DNA of 64,000 bases from Streptomyces ortus. Its GTDB lineage: Bacteria > Actinomycetota > Actinomycetes > Streptomycetales > Streptomycetaceae. Positions 8,234 to 16,542 of the stretch are shown here, piece after piece (the first letter of the stretch is position 1; the number at the start of each line of letters is the position of its first letter). The translations under genes and the position numbers were made by a program. The notes under the pieces were generated by a model. That model worked only from the letters and a program-made list of their open reading frames with translations. It did not search any database and was not told the DNA's origin. The stretch covers positions 1,748,361 to 1,812,360 of the forward strand of contig NZ_JAIFZO010000002.1 of assembly GCF_026341275.1 (NCBI RefSeq), given 5' to 3'.

Positions 8234-9984
8234 CCCGGACAGCGACGAACCCGCGCACCCGAAGGCCGAGCGGCAGCGGAATCGTCCCGGTACTGGCCTT
8301 CGCGGGCATCGTTGTCGCGGTGATGCAGACCCTGCTCGTGCCGGTCATCAAGGACCTGCCGGAACTGCTGGGCACCTCCCCCGGCAACGCCACCTGGGTC
8401 ATGACCTCCACCCTGCTCGCGGGCGCCGTGTCCACGCCGATCATGGGCCGCCTCGGTGACCTCTACGGCAAGCGGCGCATGCTCATCGCCAGCCTCGCGG
8501 TGATGGTCGTGGGCTCGTTGATCGCCGGTTTCACCAGCGAACTGCTCGTGATGATCGTCGGCCGGGCCCTGCAGGGCTTCGCGATGGGCGCCATCCCGCT
8601 CGGCATCGGGCTGATGCGCGACGGGCTGCCGCGCGAGAAGCTCGGTTCGGCGATGGCCCTGATGAGCTCCTCGATCGGCGTCGGCGGCGGACTCGCCCTG
8701 CCGGTCGCGGCCCTGGTGGCGCAGCACGCCGACTGGCACGCGCTGTTCTTCGGCTCGGCGGGCCTCGGCGTCGTCTCGATCGTCCTCACCCTGATCTTCG
8801 TACCCGAGTCGCCGATGCGGGCCGTGGGCACCTTCGACGTCCTGGGCGCGCTCGGGCTGTCCGCCGGTCTTGTCCTCTTCCTCCTGCCGATCACCAAGGG
8901 CAGCGACTGGGGCTGGACGTCCGGCACGACGCTCGGCCTGTTCGGCGCGGCGGTGGCCGTCCTGCTCCTGTGGGGCGTGATGGAGCTGCGGCTGAAGGCT
9001 CCGCTGGTCGACCTGCGCACCACGGCCCGTCCGGCCGTCCTCTTCACCAACCTCGCCTCGATCATGGTCGGCGTCGCCTTCTACGCCGTCTCCCTCGTCC
9101 TGCCCCAGCTGCTCCAGCTGCCCTCGTCGACCGGTTACGGCCTCGGCCAGTCCATGGTCGTGGCGGGGCTGTGCGTGGCGCCGCTGGGCCTGACGATGAT
9201 GTTCACCGCTCCGGTGTACGCCCGTATCTCCGCCAAGTACGGCCCCAAGGTCACGCTGATGATCGGCATGCTGATCATCGCGGTCGGGTACGGGGCCGGG
9301 CTCGGCCTGATGAGCGCCGCCTGGCAGACCATCGTCATCGCGGTGGTACTGGGCGCGGGCATCGGTCTCGCGTACTCCTCGCTGCCCGCGCTGATCATCG
9401 GCGCGGTGCCGGCGTCGGAGACGGGGGCGGCGAACGGGCTCAACACGTTGATGCGGTCGATCGGTACGTCCGTGTCGAGTGCCGTGATCGGCATGGTCCT
9501 GGCGAACACCGCGAACCAGGTGGGCGGGGTCGCCGTGCCCACGATGCACGGCTTCCGGGTGTCGTTCATGATCGCTACGGGTGCGGTGCTGCTGGGGCTG
9601 GTGTTCGCGGCGTTCCTGCCGGGACGGCGGGCGGCGGCGAACGCGGCGAAGCCGCACCTGGTCGCTTCCAGCGACCCTCTGCCCGAGCTTGCGCCGACTC
9701 CCGCTGCCCCGGTCTCCGGGTTCCGCGGCCGGGTCCTCACCTCGGACGGCGAGCCGGTCGCGCGGGCCAAGGTGACGCTGATCGACCGGCGGGGGCGGCA
9801 GGCGGGGGCGACGCTGTCGGCGCCGGACGGCGGCTACGCGCTCGCCGTACCGGCCGAGGGGGCATACGTCCTGGCCGTCACGGCGGTCGGCCACGGCCCC
9901 CTGGCCTCCGCGGCGAGCCACCCCGGCGGCGACGCGCCGATCCACATGGACCTGGCGCTCCCGGCAGCGAGGGTTCTCGCATAA
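8230..9984 (+). CDS. MFS (DHA2-type) exporter with C-terminal CnaB-like domain
   Basis: A 584-aa protein. Residues 1-475 form a 14-helix major facilitator of the DHA2/EmrB type, with the loop motif GRLGDLYGKRR near residue 75. A Pro/Ala linker leads to residues about 497-575, which match a carboxypeptidase-regulatory/CnaB-like beta-sandwich (GRVLTSDGEPVARAKVTLID and DGGYALAVP). The fusion is unusual for an efflux pump and places a small Ig-like domain at the C-terminal membrane face. ATG 8230 has CTGGAGG upstream. A drug or metabolite proton antiporter role is inferred; no regulator gene is adjacent. Confidence 0.88.
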   Translation: MTRTATNPRTRRPSGSGIVPVLAFAGIVVAVMQTLLVPVIKDLPELLGTSPGNATWVMTSTLLAGAVSTPIMGRLGDLYGKRRMLIASLAVMVVGSLIAGFTSELLVMIVGRALQGFAMGAIPLGIGLMRDGLPREKLGSAMALMSSSIGVGGGLALPVAALVAQHADWHALFFGSAGLGVVSIVLTLIFVPESPMRAVGTFDVLGALGLSAGLVLFLLPITKGSDWGWTSGTTLGLFGAAVAVLLLWGVMELRLKAPLVDLRTTARPAVLFTNLASIMVGVAFYAVSLVLPQLLQLPSSTGYGLGQSMVVAGLCVAPLGLTMMFTAPVYARISAKYGPKVTLMIGMLIIAVGYGAGLGLMSAAWQTIVIAVVLGAGIGLAYSSLPALIIGAVPASETGAANGLNTLMRSIGTSVSSAVIGMVLANTANQVGGVAVPTMHGFRVSFMIATGAVLLGLVFAAFLPGRRAAANAAKPHLVASSDPLPELAPTPAAPVSGFRGRVLTSDGEPVARAKVTLIDRRGRQAGATLSAPDGGYALAVPAEGAYVLAVTAVGHGPLASAASHPGGDAPIHMDLALPAARVLA

Positions 9985-10033
9985 CACGCGCCGCCCCGGC
10001 AGAACCGAGAACCACCCCGCACACCAGCCCCCC

Positions 10034-10376
10034 AAGGGACGCGGGGAACGGCGCACCCACCCTCGACACACGTGCACCACGAAGCAAACCCGCACACCAG
10101 CCCCCCCAAGGGGCGCGGGGAACGGCGCACCCAGCCCCCACACACGTACACCACCATCCAACCCGCACGGCAGTGCCCCAAGGGGCGCGGGGAACTGCGC
10201 ACCCCGCGGCAGCGGACCCGCACGCGGGCCCCAGCAAACTCCAGCGGAGCCGGACCGCCACGCGCAGGCACGTCCTCGCCGGCCGCGCAGTTCCCCGCGC
10301 CCCTGAAGACGCCACCCCCGAGGCAGTCGTCGGGTGCGGGCACGTCGTAGCCGGCCGCGCAGTTCCCCGCGCCCCT
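10034..10376. repeat. Cluster of five AGGGGCGCGGGGAAC repeats in both orientations
   Basis: Three forward copies (about 10034, 10108, 10180) face two reverse copies (10285, 10357) in the 495-bp gap 9985-10479. Opposed copies could form long hairpins acting as terminators for the MFS gene. No coding region is evident in the gap. Confidence 0.85.
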
Positions 10377-10479
10377 GAAAGCGCGCACCCCGGGCGCAGC
10401 CCCTCCCAGCGCCCCGCCGCAGGCGTACGGCACCATGGCGGGCACACCCGCCACCCCCGTCACGACCTGGAGGACCCCC

Positions 10480-11130
10480 ATGCCCCCCGCCCCCGCACCC
10501 CCCGTACTCGCCGCGTTCGAGGGGGCAAAGGGGTTCATGCCCCTGCGGGAAGGCCTCGCGCTGTACGGCGCCGCCGTCGAGGCGGGACGGCTCGGCCTCC
10601 CCCTGCTGGAGGTCGGCACGTACTGCGGCCGTTCCACGATCCTGCTCGCCGACGCCGCCCGCACGGCCGGCGTCACGGCCGTCACCGTCGACCACCACCG
10701 CGGCAGCGAGGAACAGCAGCCCGGCTGGGAGTACCACGACCCCACCACGGTCGACCCGGAACTCGGCCGCATGGACACCCTTCCGGCCTTCCGCCGTACG
10801 CTCCACCGGGCCGGCCTGGAGGACCACGTGGTCGCGGTAGTAGGCCGCTCCCCGCAGATCGCCGCCTTCTGGAACTCCCCTCTCGGCCTCGTCTTCATCG
10901 ACGGCGGCCACACCGACGAGCACGCGAGCGGCGACTACGAGGGCTGGGCACCCCACGTCGCCGAGGGCGGGCTGCTGCTCATCCACGACGTGTTCCCGGA
11001 CCCGGTGGACGAGTTCACCGGCCAGGCGCCGTACCGCGTGTATCTGCGGGCGCTGGAGTCCGGCGCGTTCACGGAGGTCTCGGCGACGGACTCCCTGCGC
11101 GTGCTGCGCCGCACCGGCAAGGGGATCTGA
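10480..11130 (+). CDS. Class I SAM-dependent methyltransferase (DUF-type)
   Basis: A 216-aa protein with the SAM-binding glycine-rich loop LLEVGTYCGRST near residue 45, an acidic residue at the end of strand 2 (VTVDHH), and a motif VFIDGGHTDEHASGDYEGW resembling the metal-binding region of cephalosporin hydroxylase-like and type 24 methyltransferases. ATG 10480 is chosen because CTGGAGGA lies upstream. The substrate is unknown. It stands alone, between the repeat cluster and the amidase gene. Confidence 0.82.
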   Translation: MPPAPAPPVLAAFEGAKGFMPLREGLALYGAAVEAGRLGLPLLEVGTYCGRSTILLADAARTAGVTAVTVDHHRGSEEQQPGWEYHDPTTVDPELGRMDTLPAFRRTLHRAGLEDHVVAVVGRSPQIAAFWNSPLGLVFIDGGHTDEHASGDYEGWAPHVAEGGLLLIHDVFPDPVDEFTGQAPYRVYLRALESGAFTEVSATDSLRVLRRTGKGI

Positions 11131-11175
11131 GGGATCCGTACGAGGGATCGGTACGAGGGATCGGTACGAGGGATC
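11130..11175. repeat. 13-bp tandem repeat upstream of the amidase
   Basis: Four near-identical units of GAGGGATCSGTAC follow directly on the methyltransferase stop, with the last unit diverging. They end about 30 bp before the amidase start and may overlap its promoter. Confidence 0.8.
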
Positions 11176-11203
11176 CGCCCGGCCGACCCGTAAGGTGTTG
11201 GCC

Positions 11204-12148
11204 GTGTCATACGTAGGCCCGGACTTCGAACCCCCACGCCCCCCGCGCCACCCCCTGCGCGGACCCCTGACCGTCGCCGTCGCCGCGCTCGTACCGGGGG
11301 CCCTGGCGGGCTGGCTGGTGTGGCAGGCGGTGGGCGACCCCGACGACGGGGACGGATCGGCGGCAGCCGCACGGACATCGGCCCCGGCAAGTGCAAGCGC
11401 AAGCGCATCCGCGTCCTCGTCCGAGCTGCCGGCCCCCGCCGACGACGGCAAGGAGCAGGGCGGTGGCGGTTCCGGGCCCCTCAAGGGCAAGGTCGTCGTC
11501 ATCGACCCCGGTCACAACCCGGGCAACTTCCGGCACCCGTCCGACATCAACCGCAAGGTGGACATCGGGACGAACTGGAAGGAGTGCGACACGACGGGCA
11601 CGGCGAGCAACGCCGGTTACACGGAAGCCGAGTTCACCCTCGACGTCTCACACCGGCTGCGCACGATCCTCAAGGAGGAGGGCGCCACGGTGAAGTTCAC
11701 CCAGGACGGCGACCGCCCCTGGGGCCCGTGCGTGGACGAGCGGGCCGAGATCGGCAACAAGGCCAAGGCGGACGCCGTCGTGTCGATCCACGCGGACGGC
11801 TCGGCGCCGGGCAACCGCGGCTTCCATGTGATCCTGCCGGGCTCGGTGCACTCCGGCGCCGCCGACACCCGCCCCATCGTCGCCTCCTCCCGCGAGCTGG
11901 GCGAACGCGTCGCCGGCGGCTTCCTGCGCACCACCGGCGGCCCGCCGTCCAACTACATCGGTGACGGCACCGGCCTCGACGTGCGCAAAGACCTCGGCGG
12001 TCTCAATCTGTCAACGGTTCCGAAGGTGTTCATCGAGTGCGGCAACATGCGCGACACCAAGGACGTCTCGCAGCTGACCAGCGGCGCCTGGCGGCAGAAG
12101 GCGGCGGAGGGAATCTCTGAGGGAATCGTGAGTTTCCTGCGCGGGTAG
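11204..12148 (+). CDS. N-acetylmuramoyl-L-alanine amidase, membrane-anchored
   Basis: A 314-aa Amidase_3 zinc hydrolase that cleaves the bond between MurNAc and L-Ala in peptidoglycan. It has an N-terminal transmembrane segment (residues about 22-44), a low-complexity Ala/Ser linker (SASASASASS), then the catalytic domain from about residue 95: VVVIDPGHNPG with the first zinc His, a Glu in TEAEF, VSIHADGS with a further zinc His, and the catalytic Glu in FIECGNMRD. GTG 11204 with TAAGG upstream is preferred to GTG 11195. It acts outside the membrane in cell-wall turnover. Confidence 0.9.
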   Translation: MSYVGPDFEPPRPPRHPLRGPLTVAVAALVPGALAGWLVWQAVGDPDDGDGSAAAARTSAPASASASASASSSELPAPADDGKEQGGGGSGPLKGKVVVIDPGHNPGNFRHPSDINRKVDIGTNWKECDTTGTASNAGYTEAEFTLDVSHRLRTILKEEGATVKFTQDGDRPWGPCVDERAEIGNKAKADAVVSIHADGSAPGNRGFHVILPGSVHSGAADTRPIVASSRELGERVAGGFLRTTGGPPSNYIGDGTGLDVRKDLGGLNLSTVPKVFIECGNMRDTKDVSQLTSGAWRQKAAEGISEGIVSFLRG

Positions 12149-12306
12149 CGATCAGAGGGGACATCCGGGCGGACACCCGTGTAGGGCGGGCGATAGTGTC
12201 CTCCCTACGATAAGGGGCCACCCCTTCGCTTCCCACCACGACCGGACGACGACGTGGTGACGGCGACGCCTCTACCGATGACGAGACGACTGACGAAGGA
12301 CCTGAA

Positions 12307-13161
12307 GTGAATATCCGCTCCCTCAGTCGAGGCGACGGCGTGGTGATCGGAGCAGCGGTTCTGCTGTTGATCGCGTCGTTCCTCGACATCTACTCGATCG
12401 ACGGGGCCCCCGACAGCGCCGACATCCCGAACGCCTGGGGAAGTGGCCCGGTCCTCCTGAGCGTCACGCTGGCCGGCATCATCGGCGCCGCGCTGATCGT
12501 CGTGGCCCGCGGTCTGCCGCAGGCGCCGAAGGTCGCCGGTCTCGACCTCGGCCCGTTCGGTGTCGCCTTCACGGTGTTCGCCGCCTGGAGCGCCCTCGGG
12601 AACATCTTCGACCCGGCCGGCGGCTTCGACAACAACGGTGGCAGTGACGCCATCGGCAGCGGCACCGGCCTCATCCTCAGCTTCATCGCCACCCTGATCC
12701 TCGCGGGTGCCGCGATCGCGACCCCGCTGGTCCCGGCCCTCAAGGGCGCGCTCCTGCCGCCCCCGAAGCCGGCCGCCCCGCAGCCCTACGGCGGCCAGCC
12801 GCAGGGTGGTTACGGCTACCCGGGCGCCCAGCAGCCGGGCCCGTCCTTCGGCGGTCAGCCAGGACAGCCGCAGCAGGGCCAGCCGTTCGGCACGCAGCCC
12901 GGTCAGCCTCAGCCGCAGCAGCCCCACCAGGCGCAGGCCCCGCAGGCGCAGCAGCCCGCGGGGGACTTCGCGCCGTTCTGGTTCGCGGTGCCGGTGGCCC
13001 GGCCGCTGTTCTCGGAGGACGGTTCGCCCACCCCGATCGCCGAGCTGGCGCCGGGTACGTGGTACTTGGCCGTCGAGCAGCGCGGTCCGAGCCTGGTGGC
13101 CCAGACGCAGGACGGCCGCCGCGGCGTGCTCCAGGACACGTCCGGGATCCAGCGCGGCTGA
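12307..13161 (+). CDS. DUF5336-like membrane protein with Q/P/G-rich linker
   Basis: A 284-aa protein with four predicted transmembrane helices (residues about 12-30, 50-68, 78-100 and 122-145), then a Gln/Pro/Gly-rich disordered stretch (about 160-220), then a compact C-terminal domain with aromatic residues (FWFAVPVARPL to GTWYLAVEQRG). The GTG start at 12307 follows GAAGGA. Related actinobacterial proteins are of unknown function. The linker suggests a tethered cytoplasmic binding domain. It lies between the amidase and the LLM oxidoreductase. Confidence 0.8.
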   Translation: MNIRSLSRGDGVVIGAAVLLLIASFLDIYSIDGAPDSADIPNAWGSGPVLLSVTLAGIIGAALIVVARGLPQAPKVAGLDLGPFGVAFTVFAAWSALGNIFDPAGGFDNNGGSDAIGSGTGLILSFIATLILAGAAIATPLVPALKGALLPPPKPAAPQPYGGQPQGGYGYPGAQQPGPSFGGQPGQPQQGQPFGTQPGQPQPQQPHQAQAPQAQQPAGDFAPFWFAVPVARPLFSEDGSPTPIAELAPGTWYLAVEQRGPSLVAQTQDGRRGVLQDTSGIQRG

Positions 13162-13264
13162 CCCCGTCACCGCCGGTCCGTCACGGCCCTCCGCCCAGGG
13201 TGCTCCTCGGAGCCCTTCCGGGCGGGGGGCCGTTCCCGTACAGTCGGCCCGGCCCGGAGAACAT

Positions 13265-13279
13265 CTGACGGACCGTCAG
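13265..13279. promoter_or_regulatory. Palindrome CTGACGGACCGTCAG before the LLM gene
   Basis: A perfect 7-bp inverted repeat around a central A, ending at the ribosome-binding site (CAGGAG) of the next gene. A near copy (CTGATGGACCGTCAG) lies at 35874-35888 at the P450 start. It could be an operator or an RNA hairpin masking the Shine-Dalgarno. Confidence 0.5.
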
Positions 13280-13288
13280 GAGTGCTGT

Positions 13289-14296
13289 ATGCGGCTCGGA
13301 CTCGCCCTCGGTTACTGGGGTCGCGGCCCCTCGGCGGACCAGGTGCCCCTCGCGCTGGAGGCGGAACGGCTCGGCTACGACTCGGTGTGGACCGCCGAGT
13401 CCTGGGGCTCGGACGCCTTCACCCCGCTCACCTGGATCGCGGCACGTACCTCAAGGATCAAGCTGGGTACCGCGGTGGCCCAGATGGCGGCCCGCTCCCC
13501 CACCACGACGGCGATGCACGCGCTCACGCTCGACCATCTCTCGGGCGGGCGCGTGATGCTCGGGCTCGGCCTGTCCGGACCGCAGGTCGTCGAGGGCTGG
13601 TACGGGCGGCCGTTCCCGAAGTCACCGCTGACGGCGACCCGGGAGTACGTCGACGTCGTACGCCAGGTCCTGCGGCGCGAGGGCCCGGTCGAGCTGGACG
13701 GCCGCTTCCACACGCACCCGTACCGGGGCGCCGACGGCACCGGGCTCGGCAAGGCGCTCAAGCCGATCACGCACCCGCTCCGGCCCGACCTGCCCGTACT
13801 GCTGGGGGCCGAGGGGCCGAAGAACATCGCCCAGACGACGCGGATCGCGGACGGCTGGCTGCCGCTGTACTGGTCACCGACGCGGACCGAGGTGTACGAG
13901 GCTTCGCTGGGCGCGGCGCCCGAGGGTTTCCTCGTCGCTCCGATGGCCCGGGCGCAGGTCTGCGACGACGTCGCCGAGGGGTTGCTGCCCGTGAAGGCGA
14001 TGCTCGGCTTCTACATCGGCGGGATGGGGCACGCGGCCCGGAACTTCCATGCGGATCTGATGGCGCGGATGGGGTTCGAGGAGGAGGCGCGGCGGGTGCA
14101 GGAGCTGTTCCTGGCGGGGCGGCGGGAGGAGGCGGTGCGTGCCGTGCCGGACGCGTTCGCGGACGAGATCTCGCTGATCGGGCCACGCGCGCGGATCGCC
14201 GAGCGGCTGGAGTTGTGGCGCAAGGGTCCCGTGACGGACCTGCTGCTCCTGTCCCCCGACCCTCACACGCTGCGCACGGTGGCCGACCTGAACTGA
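13289..14296 (+). CDS. F420-dependent LLM-class oxidoreductase (Rv3520c-like)
   Basis: A 335-aa luciferase-like monooxygenase-fold flavoenzyme with the start MRLGLALGYWG, the TIM-barrel signature AAARTSRIKLGTAV, HALTLDHLSGGRVMLGLG and the phosphate-binding PVLLGAEGPKN segment. In mycobacteria the family uses coenzyme F420, and a member (Rv3520c) lies in the cholesterol catabolic region; I place this gene there by sequence impression only. It stands alone with a strong AGGAG site and a palindrome upstream. A role in reducing a steroid or polyketide ring is possible but unproven. Confidence 0.85.
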   Translation: MRLGLALGYWGRGPSADQVPLALEAERLGYDSVWTAESWGSDAFTPLTWIAARTSRIKLGTAVAQMAARSPTTTAMHALTLDHLSGGRVMLGLGLSGPQVVEGWYGRPFPKSPLTATREYVDVVRQVLRREGPVELDGRFHTHPYRGADGTGLGKALKPITHPLRPDLPVLLGAEGPKNIAQTTRIADGWLPLYWSPTRTEVYEASLGAAPEGFLVAPMARAQVCDDVAEGLLPVKAMLGFYIGGMGHAARNFHADLMARMGFEEEARRVQELFLAGRREEAVRAVPDAFADEISLIGPRARIAERLELWRKGPVTDLLLLSPDPHTLRTVADLN

Positions 14297-14388
14297 GCAC
14301 GCCCCCGCGCGATCCAGGATGTCGACTTGCGGGCCGTCAGGAGAAAGTCTCCAGGTTTCACACGGGATCCAGGGGTAATCCGCATGAC

Positions 14389-14679
14389 ATGTCCCCTCGA
14401 TATCGCAACGGTTCCAATTCAGCAGGCAGGGTCGTCGCCATCGTTGCCGACATCATGGCCTTCATCCTCGGCCTGTGGATCCTCATGTACCTGCTGGACG
14501 CCAACCAGGGCAACACGTTCGTCCAGTTCATCCATGACTGCGCACGCTGGCTCGCCGGCTGGTCGCACGACCTGTTCACGTTCGACGAGCAGTGGGCACG
14601 GGTCGTCGCGGGCTACGGTCTCGCGGCCGTCGTCTACCTCTTCATCGGGCACGCGATAGCCAACCGCGTACGCAGCTGA
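14389..14679 (+). CDS. Small membrane protein, 96 aa
   Basis: It starts MSPRYRNGS and has two hydrophobic segments (residues about 14-38 and 72-92) flanking an amphipathic stretch (FVQFIHDCARWLAGW). The basic tail (ANRVRS) suggests cytoplasmic termini. This kind of protein is common and conserved in Streptomyces without known function. The gene lies between the LLM oxidoreductase and the convergent toroid gene. Confidence 0.75.
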   Translation: MSPRYRNGSNSAGRVVAIVADIMAFILGLWILMYLLDANQGNTFVQFIHDCARWLAGWSHDLFTFDEQWARVVAGYGLAAVVYLFIGHAIANRVRS

Positions 14680-14731
14680 TCCATCCCGGCCGCGTACCCG
14701 ACTGGCCACCGTCCGGCAGCGGTCGGGTCCG

Positions 14732-15802
14732 CTACCGGCAGCAGTCGGGGTCCAGTCCGAACGGCAGGCGGTCGCCGCCGAAGACCGCGCAGGTCGCCTC
14801 GTCACCGCCCAGTGCGGCCACGGCGAGGAGCAGGGAGCCCGCCGTCCACGAGGTGAGCTCCTCCGGCCAGATCGCCCGTGAGTCGAAGACATAGCCGGTC
14901 CAGTACAGGCCCGTCGCCGGGTCGCGCAGGTGCTGGATCGACTGCAGTATCTCCAGCGCGCGGTCGGACTCGCCCACGGCCCACAGGGCCAGGGCGAGTT
15001 CGGCCGATTCGCCGCCCGTCACCCAGGGGTTGGGCACCACGCAGCGCACCCCGAGCCCCGGGACCACGAACCGGTCCCAGTCCCGCTCGACGCGCTCCTT
15101 CGCCTCGGCGCCGGTGAGCGCACCGCCCAGCACCGGGTAGTACCAGTCCATCGAGTAGCGGTCCTTGTCGAGGAACCGCTCGGGGTGCCGGCGGATCGCG
15201 TGGCGCAGCGCGCCCACCGCCAACTCCCAGTCGGGCTGCGGCTCTTCGCGTTCCTCGGCGATGGCCAGCGCGCAGCGCAGCGCGTGGTGGACGGACGAAC
15301 TCCCGGTCAGCAGCGCGTCGTTGACGGCCGTGCCGTCGTCCTCGCGCTTCCAGCCGATCTGGCCGCCGGGCAGCTGGAGTCCGAGGACGAACTCCACCGC
15401 CGCGAACACAGCCGGCCACATGCGGTCGAGGAAGGTGTCGTCGCCGGTCGCCAGGTAGTGGTGCCACACCCCGACGGCGATGTACGCACAGAAGTTGGTC
15501 TCGCGCCCGCGGTCGGTGACGTCGTCCGCGTCGCCGTCCGCGTAGGCCGCGTACCAGGAGCCGTCCTCGTTCTGGTGGCGGGCCAGCCACGCGTACGCCC
15601 GCGCGGCGGCCTCGTGCTCGCCGGCCGCGTCCAGGGCCATGGCGGCCTCGGTGTGGTCCCACGGGTCGAGGTGGTGGCCGCGGAACCACGGGATGGCGCC
15701 GTCCGCGCGCTGCACGGCCAGGATGCCCCGGACGGTCTGGGCGGCCTCTTCCGCGGTGAGCACCCCTGCCAGGACGAGGTGTTCGGTGCGCGGAGTCGTC
15801 AC
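14732..15802 (-). CDS. Six-hairpin (alpha/alpha) toroid protein, annotated in relatives as prenyltransferase
   Basis: A 356-aa soluble protein with repeated helical hairpins and motifs WDHTEAAMALDAAGEH (near 75) and HQNEDGSWYAAY (near 98), typical of (alpha/alpha)6 barrels shared by squalene cyclase-like proteins and six-hairpin glycosidases. The DxDD cyclase motif is not seen, so terpene cyclase activity is not supported; carbohydrate binding or hydrolysis fits equally well. Its GTG start overlaps the methyltransferase stop by four bases, indicating translational coupling. It is the last gene of the GT4-methyltransferase-toroid operon beside kstR. Confidence 0.75.
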   Translation of the reverse strand: MTTPRTEHLVLAGVLTAEEAAQTVRGILAVQRADGAIPWFRGHHLDPWDHTEAAMALDAAGEHEAAARAYAWLARHQNEDGSWYAAYADGDADDVTDRGRETNFCAYIAVGVWHHYLATGDDTFLDRMWPAVFAAVEFVLGLQLPGGQIGWKREDDGTAVNDALLTGSSSVHHALRCALAIAEEREEPQPDWELAVGALRHAIRRHPERFLDKDRYSMDWYYPVLGGALTGAEAKERVERDWDRFVVPGLGVRCVVPNPWVTGGESAELALALWAVGESDRALEILQSIQHLRDPATGLYWTGYVFDSRAIWPEELTSWTAGSLLLAVAALGGDEATCAVFGGDRLPFGLDPDCCR

Positions 15803-16542
15803 GAAGCGTCCGTGAGGGTGGCGGCGGGCAGGTGCGGCTTGGTCGCGTACGCCACGAAGCTCTTGCCGATCAGCGGGTTGAGCGCCTGCTCGGCGACCCG
15901 GGTCGCGAGGGGCTTCTTCATGATGTCCCAGACGAGGAGCTTGTGGTACGCCCGTACCGGCAGCGCCTTGTCGTTGTCGACGCCGAACGCGCACTTCAGC
16001 CACCAGTAGGGGCTGTGCAGGGCGTGGGCGTGGTGCGAGCCGTACGGCCGCAGGCCCGCCTCACGGATCTTGCCGAGCAGTTCGTCCGCCTTGTAGATGC
16101 GGATGTGCCCGCCCTCGACCTCGTGGTACGCGTCCGACAGCGACCAGCAGACCTTCTCGGGCCCGTAGCGCGGCACGGTGATCGCTATCCGTCCGCCTGG
16201 CCTGAGGACCCGGACCATCTCGGCGAGCACGCCCTTGTCGTCCGGGATGTGTTCCATCACCTCGGAGATGATGACGACGTCGAACGACTCGTCGGGGAAG
16301 GGCAGCCGCAGCGCGTCGCCCTCCATCGCGGTGGCGGTGGCGCCCTCGGGTGCCTCGCCCGCCTCCTTCATCGCGGCGAACCACTTGGCGACCTCGCGGA
16401 TCTCCTCGCCGTTCTGGTCCAGCGCGACGACCTGGGCGCCGCGCCGGTAGCACTCGAAGGCGTGGCGTCCGGCCCCGCATCCGAGATCCAGCACGCGGTC
16501 CCCCGGGGCGAGCGGAAACCGAGAGAAGTCGACGGTCAGCAC
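15799..16542 (-). CDS. Class I SAM-dependent methyltransferase
   Basis: A 247-aa methyltransferase with motif I VLDLGCGAGRHAFE (near residue 18), an acidic strand-2 end (VALDQNG), motif IV with VVIISEVMEHIPD (near 90) and post-motif LRPGGRIAITVPRYGPE. The UbiE/COQ5-like Methyltransf_11 pattern is clear. It starts inside the glycosyltransferase gene (7-bp overlap), so the two are co-translated. It may methylate the glycoconjugate or lipid made by its neighbours. The C-terminal half (about 100 residues) is family-specific. Confidence 0.88.
   Translation of the reverse strand: MLTVDFSRFPLAPGDRVLDLGCGAGRHAFECYRRGAQVVALDQNGEEIREVAKWFAAMKEAGEAPEGATATAMEGDALRLPFPDESFDVVIISEVMEHIPDDKGVLAEMVRVLRPGGRIAITVPRYGPEKVCWSLSDAYHEVEGGHIRIYKADELLGKIREAGLRPYGSHHAHALHSPYWWLKCAFGVDNDKALPVRAYHKLLVWDIMKKPLATRVAEQALNPLIGKSFVAYATKPHLPAATLTDAS

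Noticed and set aside
8206..11502. Very long minus-strand frame (about 1100 codons)
   Set aside because: It is rich in Arg/Gly/Ala/Pro without domain features, covers the real MFS, methyltransferase and amidase genes, and follows their third-position GC bias as a shadow.
14732..15802. Terpene or squalene cyclase activity for the toroid protein
   Set aside because: The DxDD acid motif and QW repeats are not evident, so only the fold is claimed.
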